Source: Sanguinoderma infundibulare (taxonomy: Eukaryota > Basidiomycota > Agaricomycetes > Polyporales > Polyporaceae). Taken from it: a stretch of DNA of 64,000 nt. The notes under the pieces were generated by a model. The model saw only the letters and a list, made by a program, of their open reading frames with translations, ran no database searches and was not told where the DNA came from. The translations under genes and the position numbers were made by a program. The stretch is from the NCBI GenBank assembly GCA_032821775.1, contig JAVLRN010000007.1, forward strand, positions 2,728,001 to 2,792,000, given 5' to 3'. Of the stretch, positions 44,945 to 59,215 are shown in pieces (positions within the stretch are counted from its first letter, which is position 1; each line of letters opens with the position of its first letter).

Positions 44945-46036
44945 ATGCAAGTTCACGTCTCTCCTTCCACTTGCTCTGCAGCGAGGGACACTGGCCACCC
45001 AGGATCAAATCACCACGGTCCCACCGTCGAGCAACGGCGACTGAGTGCCATCCCGCCTCATCTGCGTCTGGTCAATGCCGTAGCTCACCTGAAGACACCC
45101 AGTTCGCCCGATCCGTTCAACAGTGCCAGTGCCACCGTGTCTGGTTCAGGTGAGGTAAAGCCGTTTCGGGCTCCTAGTATGGTCTTTGGTTCCCCGAGCA
45201 AGGTCCGTCATTTGCAATTCTACGTTGATCAGTGCGAGTAACGTTGCTGATCATCTGTCGACTCCAGTCAATCCTCAAGACGCCCAGGAAGCCATCCCGC
45301 GGGACCGCTGTTCAAGGTTTAGGTATTCAATGCAAGAAGCCGAAGGTTTGTTTTGTTTGCTCTTGGGATCTCCTACGTAGCTGACGCCTTTTTGTAGAAC
45401 GTGCGCTCCAAGTGTACACCGTACGCCTTGCCTGTCAACGACTCCGATCTGGACATTCTGGTCAAAATGATGGGAAGGCTCACTCTGGCCGACGACCCGA
45501 TACATGCTTCCTTCCCGGCTGAGGACGCCTCCAGCATCTCGATGGCGTCGGATCCGTGTCGTTCGTCTAGCATCTTCAGCCTGCCCCCCGCGACGCTCGT
45601 TGCCGACTCGCTCGACGAACGAAACGAAACGATCGTCAAGGTCAAGAAGGAAGATAAGGCCTCCGAACGTGGACACACGTTGGCCGGGAAGGACGAGACG
45701 CGGATCAGAAGCCACGAACCTCACCTGTCGCTTGACGCTTGTTCTCCGACCGCTTCCGGAACTTTTGTCTCGGCTGGCTCTCCCCAACTTCATGACGTCG
45801 AAGACCGTCCCGTTCTTCGCCTCGACGCCGCTCCTGCGGCTGCCTTGGCCACGGATCCCACCAGTACTTCCAGACCTTGTCTCACTGCAATTGCCGTTTC
45901 GCTGGTCTACGAGGTGTTCGCTTCCCCCGATGTCGACGCTGACGAGGTCCGGACGTGGTACCCGATCGGACGCGGGGTGCTCGATGTTGCCGCTGCCGGA
46001 CGTGGTCTTACTCTTGAGGCCGCTGTAGAAGTCTAG
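44945..46036 (+). CDS. unrecognised protein, 5' end unresolved
   Basis: Three exons splice in phase: up to 45202, 45268-45345 and 45398-46036. Across the first junction the protein reads PSMVFGSPSK/SILKTPRKPSRGTAV, and across the second CKKPK/NVRSKCTPYALPVN. SILKTPRK is a Cdk-like/basic motif seen in many nuclear proteins. The C-terminal exon contains DSDLDILVKMMGRLTLADDP, acidic and Ser-rich regions, an IKVKKEDK-like SUMO consensus (VKVKKEDK) and ends GRGLTLEAAVEV. The first exon stays open upstream to about 44730, so the real start may be earlier. I do not recognise a domain. It is followed by another unrecognised gene on the same strand. Confidence 0.5.
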
Positions 46037-46280
46037 TCTTGAACGTCCTCCGATTTGTTGCTGCGTCCGTGTGCCCTCGGTGTCCGAGTCTGTGACAATA
46101 TATGGCATTTTCGCTACTGGATAGTGGCCTGGTCTGAGTGGCGTTCGCTATCTGCAATAATGCAAGGTCGCCAAATGCGATCAAGGACGTACTGGCGATG
46201 GCGAACCGAATAGTGGAGAACTAGTTGATCTCAAGACTTGGAGGCTAACATGATCGACGCTAGCTAACCTGCGGCGGTCA

Positions 46281-46403
46281 ATGTCAGCCGCCGTCGCTAC
46301 GAAGAAATACCGGCCTGCTCAGCTCGGAGGGCTTTCCTCGTACCCTCTTCTTTACCCCGACTATCGACACCGTCTATCCGATCCCGACGACTCGTCCAGA
46401 TGA
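46281..46403 (+). other. 40-codon upstream ORF overlapping the next start by ATGA
   Basis: Reads MSAAVATKKYRPAQLGGLSS, then YPLLYPDYRHRLSDPDDSSR and TGA. Its stop overlaps the ATG at 46400 in the sequence ATGA, a layout that allows termination-reinitiation. It could instead be a real N-terminal exon in another frame. Confidence 0.35.
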
Positions 46404-47615
46404 TCGACATCCTCTCTTCGACACTTGCCACTCCCGGGTACAAATGGAAAGCTCCCACAACAGCAGCTCCTCGCAGTGGTTTTACTTTGATTACTCCCAA
46501 GACCATTGGAGTCAAGCGATCGATCGACCAGGTTGATGCACCGGCGACTTCTGGCAGAGTCGCTCGTTCTCTTAGCGAGGTATCCGAAGTCATCCAACGG
46601 CCCAAGAAGCGCAACGGCAGAGGAAATCACAAGAAGCGCCATCATTCTGAACGCCCCATTGTTCAGGTGGGTATCATAACTCCTCTGTCCGGCACCAGGC
46701 TAACGCTTGTCTTTTGCAGACGTACCGGGTGTGGAGCAAGCGAAAGCACATCCATCGGCGACGGGCCGTCAAAATCCAGGTCCAGGATGCGGAGCTGATG
46801 GAGGAGGTCATCCCCGCCCCGCTCGAGGAGGTGTTCTTGGTTCGTCCAGTCAGTCTTGCTCTCTGCGCACTTTTTCTCATCATGCGGTAGATGGAGGAGA
46901 TCCTCCCGGCCCCCTTGGAAGAGGTACGTTCAGCAGCTCCCTTCCCTTTGGACACTCGTGTGACGGTTTCTATCAGGTCAAGCCTCCCCTGCCAGCGCCG
47001 ACCATGAAGCCGGCCTTTGCCTCCGTATTCGACTCCGGCGCACGGATGGTCGCTTGCAATGGTCAAGGCGTCGCTTGCGGCCGTTTCGACTGTCGAACTT
47101 GCAAGGCGCCCTCGAGTCGTCTTCCGAACCAATCTGGCTTCGTTTTCCAGCAGTACCACCCTCCACCTCAGCGTTCGTCGACCATGTCCGCTTTCTGCCG
47201 TGGTCTCGGTACGCCCATTCAGGCTTGGGACCCTGTTCCTCGGGCGACCCATTGGCAGTACGCCGGCCAGCCCTTCCGGTTCCTCAACCCGAGCGCTATT
47301 CAACCTACCTTCCATCGGCAATACGTCGCATTTCAACAACCCGCTCCTGTGCCCACGTTTGACGCGCCATCCTCGTCTTCCTTGGCTGACATAGGTGACC
47401 TCCCTTTCCCAGACGTTGCCCTCCCCAGCGTCTCGCAATCGTCCTCTTCCCTGGCTGGTCCTGAGCTCGGGAGCGACGGTGCGTTCTTGGTGGGAGGTGC
47501 GGAACACAAGGGCGTTCGGGGTTGCCCGCTCTCGGGGTGCGCACGCGTCCCCGATGCGTTTGTGGGCGAGGGCGAAGACGAGGACGACGAGGACGAGGTT
47601 GAGTTCGTTCTCTGA
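46400..47615 (+). CDS. unrecognised 349-aa protein with a duplicated mini-exon
   Basis: Exons 46400-46666, 46720-46830, 46891-46923 (33 nt) and 46977-47615 are all phase 0. The product begins MIDILSSTLATPGYKWKAPT and has a basic nuclear-type region (RPKKRNGRGNHKKRHHSERP). TYRVWSKRKHIHRRRAVKIQ leads to MEEVIPAPLEE, which is repeated by exon 3 as MEEILPAPLEE. Exon 4 has a Cys-rich patch (CNGQGVACGRFDCRTCKAPS), then Pro/Ser-rich sequence and an acidic end (GEGEDEDDEDEVEFVL). No family is recognised. All junctions have clear gt/ag ends. Confidence 0.55.
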
Positions 47616-48152
47616 TGAATATCACGTCGCTCGGCAACGCTGGTCTCCTTACTCCTTTCCCGAATCTCTGCTATGCTTATTTATCTAATCTCTGGTTCTT
47701 TCTTCTCGCCGCTTGGAGCCACACAATTCTCGCTGTTCTTGCCCCGTCCTCTCTTGGGGCTCGTCTCTGCCTAGCATTCTCCTGCCTAACGACACGACTC
47801 TATCGATGCCTGCACGGCTGATGCTCAACACTGCTCAACGTCCCTGATGCTGCCTCGATTCCGTTATCTTGCACTTAGTTTATAGTCCGCTTGTGGCGAC
47901 TGCTTATATTCACCATATATATTGCATGCATCCTTTTCTCCTTCGCCGCGACGGTGCGGGACCAGCAGCGTGACTATCGGGCGGTATGGCGAGAAAATTG
48001 TGCCTGAGGATAAGATGGTTTTATTGTAGAGAGTGCAGTTTGCTCTAGTAGTTTTTAGGACGACGCTTTCGACACGAAGGGGCTGCGTAGAGATACATAT
48101 CCGACCAGTTGTACCGCGTACCCACAACCGAGGCGACACTAATTATTCTGCC
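47616..48152. other. convergent 3' intergenic region
   Basis: Between the stops of a plus- and a minus-strand gene. No gene seen; AT-rich polyadenylation-like stretches occur near 47870-48010. Confidence 0.5.
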
Positions 48153-49700
48153 CTAGAGCCTCCATCGGTGATCTTCCCACCGCTCGGCCTCCTCCCTTCC
48201 ATGGTGCGACTCGACGTGCTGGAATCTACCGCCTTGCCTTAAGTCACGGTAGTACATGTAGACCGCATCGTGATCCACCCGCGCGAAGATTCCTTTCGCG
48301 TGGATTGCCCGCCCGAGGCATGCGGAGAGCATCGCATCGAGATGCGTGATTGGGTCTGTCCCACCGCTGTGAATGTGGGGGACCCATGGGACGAAGACCG
48401 GAAGAGAAAAACACAAGACGCTGGATAGCGCACTGAACTCGTCGATGATCATATTGCCGTCGCCGAGACGGTACTGGGCCTGGAAGACGACGTAGTCGCT
48501 GGGGTAGAGCTCGATAACCCCGCGTGAGGCATCTTGGATCGCAGGATGAAGAGGCGTGTCCGAGTTTTCGCGGATCTGTTTAGCGTAGGTGGGTCAGCGA
48601 AGATCGGAAGGATGGGTTCAACTTGATTCACCGTAGTCTCGTTGAATCGCTTAATTAATAACCGCGGCTTGTCCAACCAAGGATCATATGCTACTCCAAT
48701 AGCCACCAGATCCTCTTCATCTCTGTGAATGGGGGTATCAAAAGCGGTTTCGACATCACACGCTGAGACAAGGATCGCCGATCGGTGCACCTACTCCTTC
48801 ATCTTGAAAGTTGTGATTCTCTCCCCGGTCCCGCACAAAGCGCCCCTCATTACTCTCTTCGAGGCGCTAGAAACCTGGCTGTTAGCCGCGAATACGAGCG
48901 CAGGTTTCCCGTCCTTTCGGCGGTTCTGCACGAGGACTTGAAGCGTTATCAGGTTCGAGCGCCACGCTTTCCACCTGAACGCTCTCTCTGAGTCCTTTTG
49001 GACTTGCATTTCGCGCAAATCCATCTCGCGATCGGTTGGAGGAGAGATTGGGTATAAGAGTGACGTGAGACTGTTGAAAAAATGTGCTCCGGTATGAGCG
49101 CTAGCACGGTAGAAGCATCCCCAGGCGCAGGACGATACACACCTGCCGTCTACTGGTCCACAAATCGACACCCAGCAGCCGATTCCATCCATGTCTCCAC
49201 TTGCGATGACATGATCGACGGCATACTTGTGGCCGGCCATCGGCTCCGAGAGAAAATAGTGCGTGAAGGGCGGGTGCTTGAACCCCACGCATTCCGAGCG
49301 GTGAGATTCTGCGTAGTGCGCCGATTGGCATCCGACATCGCAGTATCTTGCGGCTCTGTGGTCCGCGATTGCACGGAGATTCGAGTTACATGTGCGGCGG
49401 AGAGACGTGGCGGGCTATGTTGACTTACTTGCACAACGAGCAGCAGAGCATGCTTCTCGGACGATATTTTCCACAAAACGAGCAGTGTCGTTTCACCCAC
49501 CGCTTGTGGATTTTGAGCTCTTTCAGTCGGGGAATTCGCTGATACTTGTAGTCTAGTCTGGTATGCCAGTCGAGAGTTGAAGATTGTTTGTCTTCAACTC
49601 GGTCGTCGTCCGAATCCTCGGAGGCATTGTGCCTCCGACGATCTAAATCACCAGATACAGGTTCACAGAAGTCATTCCGGTCGTTGTTGTGAACAGACAT
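48153..49700 (-). CDS. MYND zinc-finger protein, 420 aa
   Basis: MYND fingers mediate protein-protein contacts; the target is unknown. Exons 49700-49429, 49355-49143, 49070-48875, 48790-48632 and 48575-48153 join in frame. The finger is CSFCGKYRPRSMLCCSLCK joined across intron 1 to AARYCDVGCQSAHYAESHRS plus EC, i.e. CxxC, CxxC, CxxxC, HxxxC. A charged, disordered N-terminus (MSVHNNDRNDFCEPVSGDLD) precedes it. The C-terminal 250 residues contain MVIASGDMDGIG-like sequence, SNLITLQVLVQNRRKDGKPA, GVAYDPWLDKPRLLIKRFN and AIHAKGIFARVDHDAVYMYY, which I cannot assign. Divergent from the phosphodiesterase gene. Confidence 0.78.
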
Positions 49701-50188
49701 ACCGGAATGAAAACCCACAGAGAGTTCAAGAAGAGCGTTGCGATACAACGGGTAGGGGGTAACATCAATTTTCTGCCCATACTATACGCTGCTAAATTGG
49801 CGCCGGGGGATGATGGGATCGCCTCATTAAGTAGTGTAGCTTGCTCTGATCATGCAGTAATGCTGCCCACCTGATATTCATAGGTATTGTCACTCTCTGC
49901 TTTGAATACGCCGAGTTCAAGAAGCTGATCAAAAGGCGTCGAAGACGAACCAAACTAGGTACGGAGATCCTCGGTTACGTAATTCAGCGCTCAACGGCGG
50001 TGCGAGAGCCGTGGCACTGGAAACCGCGCCATCCCAAGCTTCCTCGGTGCTGGTGCTCCTCCAAGTATCGTGTCTCGTGCTGCTTAGCTCGCCGGCGCGT
50101 TGGACTCACCTGCAGACAGGCCTCTGCATCTATAATCTCTCCAGATCCTTCAGCTAGACGACCCGGTCCTAGAAGCTTCAGGCTCGTC
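49701..50188. promoter_or_regulatory. divergent promoter region
   Basis: 488 bp between the MYND and phosphodiesterase start codons. No specific element is assigned. Confidence 0.4.
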
Positions 50189-52392
50189 ATGTTGCCTGAG
50201 TACTCTAAGCTCAAGCCTACACCGACGCACTCGGCTCGCCCATCGGTCGACGACGAGGAGCGCAAGGCATTAATCTCACCCGAGGAGCGACGGATAGAGG
50301 ACAAACAATATGACGAAGAGGAGAACGTGGAGCTTCAGCCGCCACCAAGCAGGTCACGGAGATGCGTCGTGTTCGGCGCGCTCTTCTGCGCCCTGCTCTT
50401 GATCACCATCCCGTTTTCCTACCAACGGTTCTCGGGGGGATGCGCTGCCAAGCCCAAGTTGAGGACGCAAGGCCTGCTCAACAATGGAACGCACGATTTC
50501 AAGAAGACAGCGATCATCGTGTCTATTGACGGTCTCCGGTATGCTTGCACCTTACTGTATTGTCCGCTGCGGTGCAGTGTGGTGAATGTTGGTTGTAGGG
50601 CGGACTACCTCGACCGTGGTTTGACTCCCCATCTACTGGCAATCAGTAAGGATGGGCTCCGTGCCAAGTCTATGCAACCCGTCTTTCCGGTATGTCTGCT
50701 GCTTCTCATAGCGGAGGGCATTGTGTACTCATTTCGTGCTAGACCCTTACGTTCCCGTGAGTTTCTGTATGCATAACCCCACCTGCACGCACACACTGAG
50801 TGGAAATGCACTCAAGTAACCATTGGGCTCTAATGTGTGTAGTTCATTGCTCTAGATGGACGCCCAAGCTAATAGCATCCTAGGACTGGACTGTATGCGG
50901 AGTCCCATGGAATTGTAGCCAACGTGCGTCATATCCCGCTCACTTAACCTGCTGGACATCCCAATCTTTTGCATCAGAACTTCTGGGACCCGGCAACCGA
51001 TCGTGTATTCGAATACAACCGCATTGAATCTGCGTGGGTCTCGGATTGGTGGTATGGCGAACCGGTACGTGGCAGCCACATACACTGGGATTTCCTTCTA
51101 TAGACATGTTCCCCTGCACAGATGTGGGAGACGGCGGAGAAGGCGGGTGTGAGGACGGCGAACCTCATGTGGTATGTTTCATTGAAGCTCTTGTGTGATA
51201 CTCCGCTTAACCTGTCTCCAGGCCCGGTCCGCCGAAGACTACTAGCGGCGGTTCCCCGACGTACTTCGTGCCTTGGAGGGTGTGTTTTTCCAGATGTGTA
51301 GCGCATCATACACTTACTATAGATCCGGACCATCCAGAATCATGTCCCCTTGAAGCAGAAGCTTGACCAGATCTTAAGTTGGGTAGATATGCCTGTCGAG
51401 ACACGGCCACAGTTAATCATGGGTATGCATACAATTAGTTAGTCTAGCAGGTGACGATTCTGAGCTTCATTTCCAGCATACGAACCGTCTCTCGACCAAG
51501 CTGGTCACCTTGCCGGGCCGACGTCCAAACTTGTCGACGTTAGTACACTCTGACTCTTGTTGTACCACTAGCATTGACAGACCCCCGTGTTCGCAGAAAG
51601 TCCTCAAGCAAGTCGACGTCTTTGCACGAGATCTCCACGACGAGATCGAGGCGCGCAACCTGACGGACATCGTCGACATCGTCTTCGTCAGCGACCACGG
51701 GATGACGGACACGAGCCACCCCGAGCTCATCTTTATCGACGACATCCTCGGCGAGGGCTTCAAGCACATCAAGCACGAGGATGGTTGGCCGGCGATGGGC
51801 CTCCGATTCGACACCCCGGAGAACTCGGACAAGTACCTGAAGGTCCTGCAGAACGCGTCGCGGCTGAGTGACGGCAAGTTCGACGTGTACACGCATGAGA
51901 CGATGCCGGAGCAGTGGCACTTCGCGGACAACCAGCGAATTGCGCCCATCTACGTCGTTCCCCAGATTGAGTACGTGCTCACGACCCATGCTGAGAACGG
52001 CTCTGGTATGAACAAAGGGGTACGTGATTCCGTATTTCGCCGTCCGTTCGCCATCTCATCCTCGCGCACAGAGCCACGGGTACGACAACAAGTACAAGGA
52101 GATGCACGCGATGTTCGTCGCTCACGGGCCGTTCTCCGCCGTCGTGAAGGCGATCGAGGCGGACCGTATACAGTCTGCGTCGTCTTCCCCGTCCCGTCGT
52201 CTCGCATCGCTGCTCGGAAGGCGCCAGCTCGCGCGGCCAAACAAGGGCTGGCACTCGACGGCGGACGACACGTACGTGATGGAGACGTTTGAGAACGTGC
52301 AGGTGTACAACCTGATGATGAAGCTGCTGGGGATCGAGGAACGCGCGGCGCCGACGAACGGCACGGAAGGCTTCTGGGACAAGTACTTCTGA
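50189..52392 (+). CDS. type II membrane nucleotide pyrophosphatase/phosphodiesterase (ENPP family)
   Basis: Hydrolyses nucleotide phosphodiester or pyrophosphate bonds at the vacuole or cell surface using two zinc ions. Twelve exons: 50189-50538, 50599-50689, 50743-50756 (14 nt), 50817-50834 (18 nt), 50884-50923, 50978-51064, 51122-51171, 51222-51279, 51323-51422, 51477-51538, 51597-52019 and 52072-52392, giving 537 aa. A cytosolic acidic N-terminus precedes a membrane anchor at about 59-78 (CVVFGALFCALLLITIPFSY). The AIIVSIDGLRADYLDRGLTP metal site is followed by FPTLTFPNHWALMTGLYAES, whose Thr nucleophile segment is coded by the 14-nt exon. EPSLDQAGHLAGP, FVSDHGMTD and GSHGYDN supply the remaining metal ligands. 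All active-site motifs are present. Confidence 0.93.
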
Positions 52393-52969
52393 GCTTTACT
52401 GGAGGTGAGGCGGAGGGTTTTCTGACGAACGGTGGACGTATAAATTATGCACGGATTACGTTCTTGGATTATCGTACGTGGATCATAGTCGCGCTCGGTT
52501 ATACATACAGCTTCGACTTACTTACAATGCGAGAGGGGGCTTTGCTCTGCGGGGCCGCATTGGTTTGCATCTCTGACCTCATCCATGGACCTCCTTGTCA
52601 ATATTTGCACCATGATCGCTCACCGTGGACAGACCACCGCAGTTCCAGTCGTTGTGCGTTGGATCTGACCCATACTCGGATGGAATAGTGTGCGCACAGT
52701 CTCATTGACAGCCCACTGCCCGCCTGACCACTTCCATACCATGAATGCGCTCCACTTGTAATTTCTGGTAGCATCGTCACCCCAGGCTTTGGGCCGGAGG
52801 GTCTGCCGAAGTCCGCCAATTCGCTTCAGGTAGCGCCGGAGAGCATATATACGGACCCGGGTCGAAGCATTACTCTCCACTCGCCGCACCCTCCACCCCT
52901 CGACATCGCTGGCGTCGAGACCACAACTACTTGTCGTCACTCTCTTTTTGTTAGTTCTTCCAGGCTGCG
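52393..52969 (+). promoter_or_regulatory. glucoamylase promoter with TATA at 52845-52851
   Basis: TATATAC about 120 bp before the ATG, followed by a CT-rich leader. Regulators of starch genes cannot be assigned by eye. Confidence 0.5.
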
Positions 52970-55055
<2,086 letters not shown>

Positions 55056-55696
55056 GCCTGAGAGGGGGCGAATGGGGTGGTTGGTGGAGTGTGTGGGTTG
55101 CGTGGCAGCATACCTCTGCGAACCGGTTCCAGATTTGAGTGTTCTTGTAAAGCGATGCGTAGACGGGTTGTATTGATCGACTGAACACATTGATCGCTAT
55201 TTAGACTAGGATGGTCTCTGTTTCCTCTCACCTCCACTGGCCGTGGAGGGATGTCTGGTCCCCGGAATATTAGTACACACCTCTGTGCAGTCAACTATAA
55301 TTTCTCAAGTCAAGGTTGAAGCATCTCAAGCATAGGACAAGAATTCCTTTGCAATTACCGTCTCCGAATGGAGAACCCTCTGTGGGGAATCCGTGCATAG
55401 TTCTGTTCACCTTACCATCTCCCCATATTTCCCCCACATACCACTTCAAGTTTCACACCAGCATACACTCGTTGCCGCTGTTATACGATCTCCGTGGAAA
55501 GCACAAACACTTCCGTTTGAACGACCAAGCTCAAGATGACATGCTGTTCCTGCGTGTCGGCGTTTACTTATATGGACCTGAGAAATGTTTGGGGTAGCGC
55601 TTTCAATACAAATTATAGAAGCACTGCCAGATGCAGAGCATTGGTCGTTCAATAATCATAGCAGCGCATACATGTATCAGTATCGAGCCTACATGC
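55056..55696. other. 3' intergenic region
   Basis: Between convergent genes. No gene seen. Confidence 0.5.
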
Positions 55697-56045
55697 TCAT
55701 CGCGTCTTCGTCACCTTCACAGCCCCAGACGATCCCGCGTATCCCTTGGCCACCTTCTGCTTCTTCGCAGGAGTGAGCTGTTTCGCGCGGGCACTGGATT
55801 GAGGCTGCTTCATTCCACGAGACTGGCCCTGCGAGTGCGGCTGCGTCCTTGACAGCTTCCGCGCCTGCTGTGTCTGCTACAATGGGAAGATGGGGCGAAG
55901 AGTACCCTCTAAGAAATATTCGAGTGATCGTCCATTCAAAGCGAGGCTGAAGACGCACCGTCAGCTGGCCAGCGATGAGTTCCTCATAGCCTTCTCCGTT
56001 CACGCTCCGCCGTCGATGTTGCTCCTTCCGGCTTTCGTTTTCCTG
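55697..56045 (-). CDS. 3' end of an unrecognised gene
   Basis: The last exon, 55876-55697, is open from a ttgtag acceptor and reads QTQQARKLSRTQPHSQGQSR, then GMKQPQSSARAKQLTPAKKQ, ending GAVKVTKTR and stop. The preceding exon ends at 55959 (gtgcgt donor) with SVNGEGYEELIAGQLT in the right phase. It reads at least RKEQHRRR upstream, and possibly further. The very basic Gln/Ser-rich tail suggests a nucleic-acid-binding or nuclear protein. The 5' exons and start were not found between 56045 and the F-box gene start. Confidence 0.4.
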
Positions 56046-56712
56046 TTGTGGGGAGTCTTGAGGTGGGCGACTCGGGGTTGCACCTTCTACGCCATCTGGA
56101 GGCCTGGGCCTGAGGGCCGGAGCGCACCATGCAGTGTATCCGATGGCGAGCCCACATTCAGTAGCAATCAGGCGAGTTTTGGTGCGCTGACAGCGATGTG
56201 ATGCTAGAGTCCGAGTCCCGTCGAATACAACTCGCGACCGGCTGACGCCGGAAGGAAATAAATAGTGTTCAGCAGCCAGTGCAATTTGAATGCATCGGTC
56301 TAGGGAGAACATAGGGCGGACAATGGGGAAACATTCACAAGAAAGATCGATGCAGTTGCGGGTACCAGTACAGACCGGTACAAGTGCAAACGAACTGGCA
56401 GAGGCACCAGCGTACACCGCCACGTTCCCACGCTCGACATCCGAAGGAGTCGCCACAGACCCCTAGCATCTGGTCTTCCCTCATCCATATAGTGCGCTGT
56501 CCTTGAGCACCATTTCCTGTATCGACACCATTGATTTGGCAAGTTACCGCGAGTTCATATGGCCTTGAAAACACTTACAAAGTATTCAGATCCAGTTGAA
56601 CCCTCATCAAGGTAACGGTCATTTTCGGGCGCTGCATTTCAGCTTACCTGCTCTACAGAAGAGCTCGGAACCTCTGTCTCCTCCACACGGTCATCCATAG
56701 GTTATTCCAACA

Positions 56713-58740
56713 ATGCATGGTTCAAGATTAGCGCAGGCGTCGAGCAGCCTGTCAACCATTGCAGCCGAGGAACTTGGTCTTCAGCTTCTCACGTGAGTCG
56801 CCACATTATGCTCTATTGTCTCTTAATAATGGGAGTTCGAAATGTTTTCAGTTTCGAAGAGGTACGTCTTGGGCAAAATTTTGCCTATAAAGCGACCTAT
56901 CATTCAAGTTTTCATCTGTTAGGCTCGCCAAGTCTCTGATAACCTCCAGCGCGCCATCTGTATGGTTCACAAATATCAGAATGCTTTCCTCCTCGTGAAC
57001 AAGCTTCCCACCGAAATCCTCGGGCTCATATTCCAGTTCGTAGTCGCACCTATGATAGATGTATTTCAAGTACCATCTACACAGGTGCATCAAGCTATGA
57101 CGATCGCTACGGTGTGCACTTGGTGGCGCAAGATCGCGGTGAACAACCCCAACCTGTGGTATCACATAACCGACGCCGATGTTATTCGTCCCATCAACCC
57201 TGCCACAGTACTCCACTTCTCTGGGACTACCCCTCTCCACGTCCACACCGAGCTCTCTTCGGACAGTCAGAGCTTGGTGGCGCGAGACATCCTCACAAAG
57301 AAACCGGATCGCGTGCAAGCGCTTCATCTCCACCTAAACGACGATTTCAAGTTCCCGGACGCGTTCGGTCCTTCAGCCGAATTCCCCCCGCTCCCCATGC
57401 TTGAACTATTGACAATGCAAGCAGCCTACGACCCCGAAGGAGATGAAGACGTTTCCTACTACCAGCATACTGGACTTCCTCCGATATTCGGTGGGGAGAC
57501 TCCCAGTCTCAAAGCTCTCTATCTGTCCTATCACATCCCCTTCGTACCCGGCAATCAGTTTCCCGTGCTCACGCACCTGCGTCTCTCGCAATTGCCCGCC
57601 CGCGTCCTGACTGTCAACAAGGTCCTGCGACTGTTGTCCAACTGCCCCCAGCTCGTCACAGTGCAACTCGACGATAGCCTAGTAGACTACGTTGGCGGGC
57701 GCGTCGATCCCGACTTGTGCGCCATCGTCTTGAACCGCCTGGAATACTTGTGGATAGATTCGGTCCACGTAACGCCCGCCTTCGCGATTGTGTCTCGTCT
57801 GGAGTTTCCTCCGGAGGTCAACGTCCGTCTGTCTCACCTTGTTACACTCCCAAGTGCAGGTGATGATGATGACGGCGAAGACTTTCCGCCTCCAATCGTT
57901 ATCGCCCATGCCCCGAGCCTGCGACGCATCACGGGCCTCACTCACGTCGACATACTCGAATGGACCCGATCCTATGATGGCAACGAGGGCGATGATACAG
58001 CTGAAGGCGAAGGAGGGGACGACCGCCGAGCTGACTTCCACCTCATCGCTTGCGGCGTCGACTCACGGTCAGGCCTCTGGACCCACATAACCACGGACGA
58101 ATACACGCACAATTCCCCAGAGTCCGCCATCCTGCCCGAGATTTACGCCATCCTGCCCACGCAGGACCTGAGGAAGATCCGTGCATCAGTCGATCACCCC
58201 GCTCGACTCGCTGGCGTGACTGCAATGGTGGAAGGGGCCCCTAGCCTATCGACGCTTGAGGTTCGTGCGGGTCACGCTCATACCCCGTACGAGCTAGAAA
58301 TCAAGGATGGGCTTGAACGCCTGGTCAACGCGCTGAGACCGTTTTCGAGCCCGGACAGCGACGACTCCTCGGAGGGGCACGTTCGAGCGCCGGACCTCAA
58401 GGACGTCAACTTGTACATGAACGGCGTATCGCACTCGCACGATCTCTTCGTCGACATGCTGGAGGAGCGCGCGCGCTGCGGCAACCCGCTCCAGTCGCTC
58501 TCGACGACCATCCCGCGCTCGCGAGCGGAATCGAAGGCGGCGTTCCGTGAGCGCGTTGCGAATGGAGCGGAGGTGGACGTGGAGCCGTGGATGCTGGGTT
58601 CGTACCATTTGTGGGAGGGTTGGGAGTCGAACCTTGGGATCCCGTGCGTGTTTATGGAAGCGAGGAATGAGTATTGGTCGCTGTGGAATCAACGGGTGTC
58701 CAAGTCACACCCCCGGTACGGGCTGCCCGAGGACTATTAG
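56713..58740 (+). CDS. F-box-like domain protein, 635 aa
   Basis: Agaricomycete F-box-like family, presumed substrate receptor of SCF ubiquitin ligases. Exons 56713-56792, 56852-56861 (10 nt) and 56923-58740. Before the F-box the protein reads MHGSRLAQASSSLSTIAAEE, then LGLQLLT/FEE/ARQVSDNLQRAI. The F-box is VNKLPTEILGLIFQFVVAPM with MTIATVCTWWRKIAVNNPNL and W. The rest is leucine-repeat-like (FPVLTHLRLSQLPARVL; VLNRLEYLWIDSV) with an acidic GNEGDDTAEGEGGDDR insert. A translation start at Met 56962 is also possible, but the upstream exons are open, in phase and have strong splice sites. It ends GLPEDY. Confidence 0.82.
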
Positions 58741-59215
58741 ATTGGAAGGTGGGCGTTCATGTTATATGAACTGGGGTGATTTGAGGAGAGATCTAAACGT
58801 ACACTGCACAGGACTGAACCGTTCACACCAGAACGCCGACGACTCGGGACCTTTTCATCGGATGTGTGGATGCGTGAATCAATGGGGAGTACGTGCATCA
58901 CATATATAGTGTCGTAGGCTGTAAAACCTGTGTGATTATTAGCCGGGAGCTAGCGTTATAGATATTAAAACACGCGCAAGTTGATGACGTCACGTCAACT
59001 TTGTGCCGATGGATGTTTGGCCGTGTTAGGATCAGAAGCTCTTGCATAACACGAACAAACACGGACGAGCTCCATCAACATATCAATATCAAACTTACGT
59101 CGTACATACATATGTAAATCGGTTCCAACTTCCGACATCTAGCACCTCAACTGGGGACAGAAAGATATGAGCAAGACAACATCACAGAGTATGCAACTCG
59201 CCGACCGCTCCATTC
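58741..59215. other. convergent 3' intergenic region
   Basis: Between the F-box and monooxygenase stops. Nothing recognisable. Confidence 0.5.

Noticed and set aside
49877..50188. Upstream in-frame Met candidates for the phosphodiesterase
   Set aside because: The frame is open upstream of 50189, but the ATG at 50189 gives the acidic cytosolic tail typical of fungal members and the upstream residues look like translated 5' UTR.
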